Below, piece by piece: positions 56,864 to 64,000 of a DNA stretch of 64,000 nt (the first letter of the stretch is position 1; the number at the start of each line of letters is the position of its first letter). Both the position numbers and the translations under genes were made by a program. The notes beneath the pieces were generated by a model. The model was not told where the DNA came from. It was given only the letters and a program-made list of their open reading frames with translations, and did not search any database. The stretch comes from Whitmania pigra (taxonomy: Eukaryota > Annelida > Clitellata > Hirudinida > Haemopidae). The stretch lies in assembly GCA_021613335.1 (NCBI GenBank), contig JAJTWR010000458.1:1571001-1635000 (forward strand), given 5' to 3'.

Positions 56864-57988
56864 CTTTGTGGGCAAATTTCCTGTTTATCCTTTAGGTCTC
56901 ATAAAGTAAGTATTGGCTACTTCTGTAAAAACCGAATAAATTCAGTTCTATTCTTCCCACATGCTTATTCTTCAACTATTATTCGCCAATCACGATTCTA
57001 TTTGACATTAAGATGTCTTTAGTGTTGTGAATGTATTCATTTAGCCCAAACGCTTGAGCTCCAAACCAGGACAATATCAGCCCCCAGCACGACCTTTCTT
57101 TCAATTTTTCTTTTATATTATTAATAATATTTTAGCATGATGATATATTATTTATCTTTAGTTTCACTGATGTCAAATGTAGGTTTGTTGTTTTTCGAAC
57201 GCACCAAAAGTTATCAACATGTAGGAATCTTAAACGCTGAATTCCATACTCCGCGATTCTCTCCACTTCCAATTTTATGTTGTTTTTCTATTTAATTATT
57301 CTTAAATTGATGCAATAAAATGTTGATTGAAATGCAGAAACCGGACACAAATTATAACAATAATTAGTTGATCGAATGACTCACGTTTACTCATACATTT
57401 GGAATGTTGCATTGTAGTCATCTAAACATCTAAATACGACTACTATCTATAGAACTTTAAGTTACGCAGAGTGCAACAGTAAAATTTATCGCAGCAACTT
57501 AATTTTCAACAAAGACAAATATTATTGCTTCAAAGTTTTGACATTCCTAAGATGTCAGTTGTCCGAATGACATCATGGATATTACAAAAAGGTGAATTCA
57601 CCTGCAGCTTAATCTGCCAAAAGGTGGATTCAACAGATTTAAAAGTTATTAAGTAACAAATACAAATAATTACAAATTATAACATCGAGTTTTGAGATGT
57701 TAGTAATAACTGTAAGAAATCATAATTCAGTCACAACATTTAATATATGTTAACATATTTTCAGTGGCTTAGGCAATTATTTTTAAATTATTACGCCGTA
57801 AATTACTTTTGAACTGATTGTTTTAATTGCTGATTTCCCGAGCACTTATCTCTTGACATCCAGCAAACTATCACCATTTTTCAAATGCTTCGAATATTTT
57901 ATTATCGAGCAAACATTGCACTGCCAGGCACTTATTTGTTTGGTTCAGCGAGGTTGAAATGAATAATTAACGAATAGTAATAATAACA
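56353..57988 (-). repeat. right arm of 1.64-kb inverted duplication
   Basis: Carries exons 1-2 of the collagen-like gene and about 1.1 kb upstream. The inner breakpoint is at tgaataatgtcg (56353), 27 bp past the exon 2 donor. Beyond it the gene continues normally, so this arm is the original and the left arm the copy. Confidence 0.85.
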
Positions 57989-58375
<387 letters not shown>

Positions 58376-59008
58376 TGCTCCACTGCCATTGCCTCTTTAT
58401 TTCTTCCTTCTCAAGTTTTCAAGTATACAGAAAATGATTTTAAAATTCTACCTAATAGGTCCGCAATTTTAATTTAATTTTATTTAAACACAATTGAAGG
58501 GCCCAGTTGGAGCACTAACACAATTGCAAAAACAAAAGCATAGACCGGTTTGTACACAAAGACATATGAATCAAATATAATTTAAGTAACGACTAAAGTC
58601 AAGGTCACATATTATTGCGTTAAAACGTGAGACCGTGGTTGATTCAACGGGTGACCCGCCACATCCCGGCGTCAAAATAGCCCCGTAAATATATTAAAAA
58701 AAATTTTTGTGAGTTGAATACATTAACTGATAACTGATTCCAAATTTAATTCGAAGTTAGTGGCTTGAATGCTTTTATGACCGTTATGAGTTTAATTGGT
58801 ATCAGAGAATTTCATTAAGTGGAAGATTTATCGTCTAAAATATTATTAAGATTCCGGCTACTTCCTTATTTTACATAGACTTTTCAAGTTGGTATTTAAT
58901 ATAAATTATCGATTGCCATCTGCACAAAGAGAAATTACCAGACACTCATTATGTCACGAAGGTTCCTTTGATCGTTTAACTTCTTTTGATCCTTCCCCGA
59001 GTTGCAAT

Positions 59009-59947
59009 GTGTACAACAGTGATGGGCAAATCAAATCGCGATTGCGATTTAAATGACGATTTTGATTTTATTCGAGTTGCATTTTTTTTATTCGATTTGA
59101 AAAGTAAATCGAATCTCCAGATTTGTGGAGCAGCCGTTCATTTGAACCAATTATAGGAGTGAAATTCCACTACTTTGATGAAGGCTTTCAGCTTAAAACA
59201 AAGACGGCTACATACAGACACTTTGGGTCAGAACACACAGGAAAAAATATTTGTGCAGCTTTTAAGGAAATACTGTCAGAGTGTGGAATGCAGAGCATTG
59301 ACATTGGATATGTTGTTACTGACAATGCCAGAAACATGCTTAAAGCCTTCACAACATTTTCAGAGGAAGCTGCCAGGTTTGCGTTTGATTGTACGGAAGA
59401 TAAAAGTGAAATGAGAAAAAGTGATGAGGCTTCAGAGTCATTGAATGACATTGATGAAATTTTGGGCAGCTAAGGGTCACCGCTTTCCAAAACTACAACG
59501 ACTTGCTAGTAGACTTCTAAGCATCTCGGCATCATCTGGAACTGTGGAGAGACTGTTTTCAATTTCAGGTGCTTTTGTTTCCGCAAGAAGAAATCGATTG
59601 TCAGCGTCAACTGTAGAATCACTGTTGCTGTTTGAGGGAACATAGAACTGACTCAAACTGGGTTTAATGAAATTTTTTTAAAACGGTAAACAAACTGTCA
59701 TAAATGAATGTTGGCTGTTGATTTCATTGTGTTGTTTTTCACTAAAAAAAATTGCGAAGCTACGGCAGCAGTAATTTTTTGAACATTTGATTTGATTTGG
59801 GATTTGATGTGATTTGAGATTTGATTTGAGATATGGTTATTGAGATTTGATTTGAGATTTGGTTATTGAGATTTGATTCATTTTACAAATGATTTGAGAT
59901 TTGACCATGGAGATTTGATTTGAGATTTGCCCATCACGGGTGTACAA
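59009..59947 (+). mobile_element. hAT element with perfect 8-bp target duplication
   Basis: The element proper is 59017-59939. It starts cagtgatgggc and ends gcccatcacgg (one mismatch in 11). It is flanked by identical 8-mers gtgtacaa at 59009-59016 and 59940-59947, fitting the hAT target rule (nTnnnnAn). The 3' subterminal part (59770-59935) has repeated gatttgatttgagatttg units. It is about 920 bp and encodes only parts of a transposase, so it is non-autonomous. Confidence 0.85.
59123..59645 (+). pseudogene. internally deleted hAT transposase
   Basis: First frame (59123-59473): GVKFHYFDEGFQLKTKTATY, DIGYVVTDNARNMLKAF, which resembles the catalytic-core region of hAT/ZBED transposases (VTDNAxNM). 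Second frame (59445-59645): FPKLQRLASRLLSISASSGT, VERLFSISGAFVSARRNRL, the hAT C-terminal dimerisation region. The frames overlap out of phase after DIDEIL, with the intervening part missing. Confidence 0.8.
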
Positions 59948-60193
59948 TGAAGGGTTTGAATTGGAATTGGAATTTAATCTATGTTATCGATTGACGTACA
60001 ACATATTCGAGCCACACGAAGTGAATCACCTTATCATCACATCATGTGAACATGTAACAAATCCACAATGAACCAACTTTATCGCTATTTTGACGGGGAT
60101 GATTTGACGGGGCTAATTTGCCCTGAGCGATTTTGTCGTTGGGCTATTCTGACGGGGCTGTTTTGTCCTGGGCTATTTTGACGGGGTGCCGAT

Positions 60194-60800
60194 TCAACGA
60201 CATCTCCTGGCGTTCCATGGCTTTACAATTCTATTGCAAAAAGCAAATTTAACACTGTCTATAGAATAATTACTTTGTTTAAGTTTGAAGCAGTGTCCTC
60301 TTGTTCCTGTATAGTTTTGAGAAAGGAGGGAGTATAGTAAAAAAGAGTTAGTAAAGCCATGTAATATTTTAAAGCAAAGTGTTAAATCAGTCAGCAGTCG
60401 ACGCCTTTCCAAAATTGGAAGCTTGAGCAACCTTAGTCTCTCCATATATGGATAAAATGCTAGGGATGGAATTGACTTAGTGTATTTGAACATTTTCTAT
60501 TTTGTCGATTAAATATTTGTGATGAGGATTCCAGACTGTTGAGTCAAGTATTGGTTTAACATAGGTACAGAATGCAAGGTTTAGAATATCCTGATCTTTG
60601 GAAGAAAAGGACGTTTGGATCATCCAGGAGATTGTAGCAGCTCTTTTAGTGATGGCTTCAATGTGTGAGTCAAACTTCAGGTGTGGGTCCATTATAATAC
60701 CTAAATCTCTGATCTTTTCGACACGCTGTAGGACCCGTCGATTCATGGGACTTTCTAAGGATATTTTGTGTTTGCTTTTTATTTTGTTGTGGTAATACAA
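60194..60800 (-). mobile_element. LINE fragment, RT C-terminal region
   Basis: Two minus-strand frames with a break near 60490: VEKIRDLGIIMDPHLKFDSH, AFCTYVKPILDSTVWNPH, then SIPSLAFYPYMERLRLL and LTLCFKILHGFTNSF. This is the end of a jockey/CR1-like RT and is homologous to the fragment at 43.6-44.2 kb. Confidence 0.8.
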
Positions 60801-60829
60801 TTAGTATTAATATTATGACCAGAGAAGCC

Positions 60830-62590
60830 AGGAACGAAAAGTCTAAACAAATTTGCTCAAAGCATATTTATAAAAATAATACATTTTATGAAAGATTAAC
60901 CTTATCGAACAATTGTAGAATCGGCAACGCCAAAATAAATCGTCAAGACCCAGAGACAAATACTATTTATTTATTTTGGAAAAGCAGATTCTAAAAAACC
61001 AGAAAATAACTTTAGTGATAAAATACATTATCAAACCAAGCAAGAAGAGATTCACCAATGATAATCCATAAGGAGATTGGAGTTAAGAAAGAGACATTAG
61101 GTTATAAATGTCTGCGTTATAAGCTCACGTTCGCTTGTCAAACTGGATAGAATTCAGGAAAATGCCGAGAAAGAAATTAGACTCAAAATCATTTCAAGAG
61201 CTAAAATCGAAGAATTGGGACGGCACTCGAGTTCCTTAAAAAAAAAAGGTTTCTACGGTTCAGAAAAGAGATGCAAAATGTGCTAACAGCAATCAGACAC
61301 TTAAGAGTTTGTGAATAATGCAAGCAGAGGTGACGCCAGACCTATGAAGTTGAGACTTACAAACTCAATTTCAGATATCGTATCATCATCGTTATTAATA
61401 TAGATTAATTTTGAAATTGAATGCTATGGAACCAAAGTAAAATTAATACTGATTCGATATTGCACCATCAGAGTTACAAAAGCTGTGATTGTAAAACTTA
61501 CATTTTACATTATTATAATGTAATATATATAATAAACATTATCATCCTCGCCCAATCCATTAATTAAATTTTCTAAAGGTGAAATTCCGCTTCGTTGTAA
61601 CTGAAGTAAGTCAAGATTTCTGACGACAGTCAAAAATGTCAATGTATTTACACAGATTAGATAGCGTGTATTCGTCAGTAAGATTTCAGAAAATAATTGT
61701 TTTTCACTCACGGAAAGGAGTGAAAGGTCAAACAAACTTCTTTCCCAGGAACTACATTCACAAAGGAATTAAGTCACTTCGCGCAGGCCACATTGTTTAT
61801 CACCAAAATAATTCTTACACGATACCAATCATTAAATTTTTGAGTGGTTCAACGATAAAAATCCTCGCGCTTTCCCCAGAAATCCTTCGAATTTGATCAT
61901 CACACTCAATTTACTCAGTTCAAGTTTTGAATGTTTGATTTTTAAGTGGTTAATTGAAAGATTGACTGATGTCCATCACGTGACGCAAGATGCGCCCTCA
62001 AGTACTTCCAAATTTCAGCTTTAAGGACCTCTTCGAACGCTTAATTAGCTACAAGGACGCATATTCATGTTTTAAAAACAAGCATGCATCCTCAGTGAGT
62101 CATCAAAACCAAAAGTACTTAAAATTTCCAACAAACCAAATTAATTGCTTCTGGCGTTCGACCTGACTCTGGTCTGAACAACTCGTTGGAATAATTGGAA
62201 AGCAAACGTTTTTCAGTTAGACCACACTGAAAATGAATCACCAAATGTTTTTCATCACTGGTACCTGTTCCAATGCTTTCAAAAAAATATTGAGGTAAAA
62301 TGTTCCAGTTCAAGTTACATACAAAGAGAAAAAAAATAATACTTTGTAACAAAATGTACACCATCTAGGAGAAATTGTCCAAAATGTTCAAATAAAAAAA
62401 CTTAAGATTAGAAGAGATATTTACAAACATCATTAAGCATCAAAACCAGCCCTTGGCAAAGCTTTTTACAAGTACGTCGGGGTCTCACGAGAGCATAGGC
62501 ATTGACCAAAAAGTAAATAATATCCGGCAGTAAACAAATTATTGTTTATAGTCTCAAATCCGTGCACGAGCACGAACGAACGCCGACAGA
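60830..62590. other. gene-poor stretch
   Basis: AT-rich sequence between the LINE fragment and the last gene. Frames such as 61505-61735 (minus) and 61636-61896 (plus) lack recognisable domains or splice context. Confidence 0.4.
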
Positions 62591-62607
62591 TTTGCCGAGC
62601 GCTCCCG

Positions 62608-64000
62608 TCATCTGGAGTCGGGCCTCGAAGTACTTCCAAAGAGGTCGATGCCCGCATCTCTCATGGATTCCCTGATGGATTCGACGGGAAGGTTAGAGGC
62701 ATTGCTGACGGCAGAGGTTCGAGAGGACACGGTGAGCAAGGCATTGGTTATGGCTGAATAAGAATCGAGGTAAACTTTGTTAGTCGAGTCAAGCAAGTTG
62801 TCAATCGTCGATTCTGCAATCTTGCTTAATTTAGAAACTCAAGTGCAAACTTAAAAAATATTTAAATGATTTTTAAATCATTTATTTACTAAATGGTGTT
62901 GCCCTCTTAATTAAATCATCAAATCCAAACATTTGAACATTTGAATCAGAAACATGCCATGATTAATGATTTTGAGAGAAATTCAAAAAGTTCATAAAGT
63001 ACAAATCACTTCAATGCATTTACTAGAACTTAATGCAGACTCAGATGACAACCTTAAAAAACTAAAAGATCCAAGTAAAACAGATCAAAGTTAAAACAAA
63101 AAAGACCTACTTCCTCTCAGAACAGAAAGCTTGCAGTCGTCCCTCAACCACAGAAGAGCATGTCGTTTGAAGTCGTTCGAGTTTTCGCTCAGTCCCGTGG
63201 AATTCCAGTATGAGTTAAACATCGGCCTGATGAAAAGACTGAACTGCAAAAGAACAACACCGACGCATTATGAAGAACCGAACAAGCATCGCCAGGGAGT
63301 GCCCTCGCTTAGGGGCGCTATATAAATGGATCGATTAAGAAGCGCCTTCGCATCCTATCCGGATACAAAAGGCACTCAAAAAATCAGCTAAATATCATGA
63401 GATTCTAAGTTTATGTTTAGATGAAATGCTAAAGAAAATGATAATGATGAGATAAAACTTCTGAAAGTTCTGTTGTTTTAAAAAGAACCCAAGTACAGAA
63501 TGTTGTCTAACGATCCAAAACTTCCAGTTTCTCAATGTGCTGATGTGAACATAGTCTTCAAATCTTTGATTCAGAGGAACAGGTGCTCCGGATTTGGAAG
63601 ATGAGGCAGCGCTTGAAGATGGCGTCGACGACATCGAAGGAGCTCCATTTTCTGGAAGTTTCGACTGGCATTCCCTGATTTTAAAATCAAAAAATAATAA
63701 AAGAACATTAATATTAGGCCTGGCACGTTCTAAAGTTCCACTCAACCCCGACTGACGGAGAAAGTTTATGTCTGTTAGAGACAAAAACATACTTAATCTG
63801 TCTACAAAGGGTCTTGATTTCAGTTCTCAAAGCATCAGTTTCTGATTCCAGATCTTTTGTTTTGGACTTTAAAAGCCGACAGCAATTGGCAGCTTTAAAA
63901 TGCATTTCCTTCTTAATATCAGCTTAAGCGTGAAATGAAAAGATTTTCCACTTACTCTTATAAAGGATGGAAGCCTTCGACTTCTTATTCGAGCCACCCT
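62608..64000 (-). CDS. leucine-zipper-like protein, 3' part only
   Basis: Five exons in compatible phase: past the window end to 63956, 63922-63793, 63674-63551, 63243-63107 and 62824-62608, about 216 visible residues, stop TGA at 62610-62608. The second visible exon has KKEMHFKAANCCRLLKSKTK followed by leucines at 7-residue spacing (DLESETDALRTEIKTL), close to the bZIP pattern N-x7-R-x9-L-x6-L-x6-L but with His where bZIP proteins have Asn. A Ser/Pro-rich linker (SSTPSSSAASSSKSG) leads to RFEDY, FIRPMFNSYWNSTGL, RHALLWLRDDCKLSVL and IAESTIDNLLDSTNKVYL, ending STSRPDSR. I do not recognise the family; the bZIP reading is tentative and an ordinary coiled coil is possible. The donor joining 63551 to 63243 (GTTCAC) is weak, so the last two exons could belong to another transcript. 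Confidence 0.5.
63303..63390 (-). repeat. dispersed repeat copy
   Basis: Reverse-strand match to 9780-9885: gattttttgagtgcctt, taggatgcgaaggcgc, cttcttaatcgatcca, tttatatagcgcc. It lies in an intron of the last gene, as the other copy lies in an intron of the TSP1/fibrinogen gene. Confidence 0.55.

Larger units (their letters stand above)
58638..60201. mobile_element. possible DNA element with GTCAAAATAGCCCC ends, hosting a hAT insertion
   Basis: The left end contains gttgattcaacgggtgac and gtcaaaatagccccg (58638-58685). The right end contains, inverted, gttgaatcggcaccc and gtcaaaatagccc, with several tandem variants of ctattttgacggggc between 60083 and 60190. The inverted relation suggests terminal repeats of one element, split by the hAT copy at 59017-59939. 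No coding sequence outside the hAT is seen. Boundaries are approximate. Confidence 0.4.

Overview
This is eukaryotic, metazoan DNA. It is AT-rich, with short GT-AG introns, many trinucleotide microsatellites and degraded transposons. The genes are an extracellular TSP1/fibrinogen-domain protein, a PRC1/Ase1-type microtubule bundler, a nicotinic-receptor-like Cys-loop subunit, an NHLH/HEN-type bHLH factor and a membrane-anchored collagen. Together they point to a bilaterian animal, plausibly a lophotrochozoan such as an annelid/leech; that placement is only a guess. I built all exon models by hand from reading frame, splice sites and phase. No search was run.

Layout: 0.9-10.1 kb, minus strand, a gene of about 1,900 aa: signal peptide, Pro/Tyr pentapeptide repeats, 24 thrombospondin type-1 (TSP1) units mostly one per exon, a fibrinogen-related domain and a Pro-rich acidic tail. 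12.0-16.5 kb, plus strand, a PRC1/MAP65-like gene of 14 exons. 18.7-34.5 kb, minus strand, a divergent alpha-type nicotinic receptor subunit whose large introns hold a MITE-like element, a LINE fragment and long GAT and TATAA tracts. 34.6-48 kb is gene-poor: microsatellites, a hAT remnant, a LINE fragment and a broken HECT-like pseudogene. 48.1-48.7 kb, minus strand, is an intronless NHLH/HEN bHLH gene. 49.8-58.4 kb contains an inverted duplication with 1.64 kb arms; the right arm is the 5' half of a collagen-like membrane protein gene (54.5-56.9 kb, minus) and the left arm is a truncated copy. 58.6-60.8 kb is nested transposon sequence. 62.6 kb to the window end is the 3' part of a minus-strand gene with a leucine-zipper-like segment.

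The genes show no operon-like relation. The main observations are: (1) cysteine loss across the TSP1 array follows the known disulfide pairing; (2) the TSP1-array/fibrinogen architecture; (3) the inverted duplication, which could give double-stranded RNA over the first two exons of the collagen-like gene; (4) a receptor subunit with the vicinal cysteine pair intact but aromatic-box and pore-ring residues replaced; (5) an internally deleted hAT element with a perfect 8-bp target duplication, apparently nested in another element.
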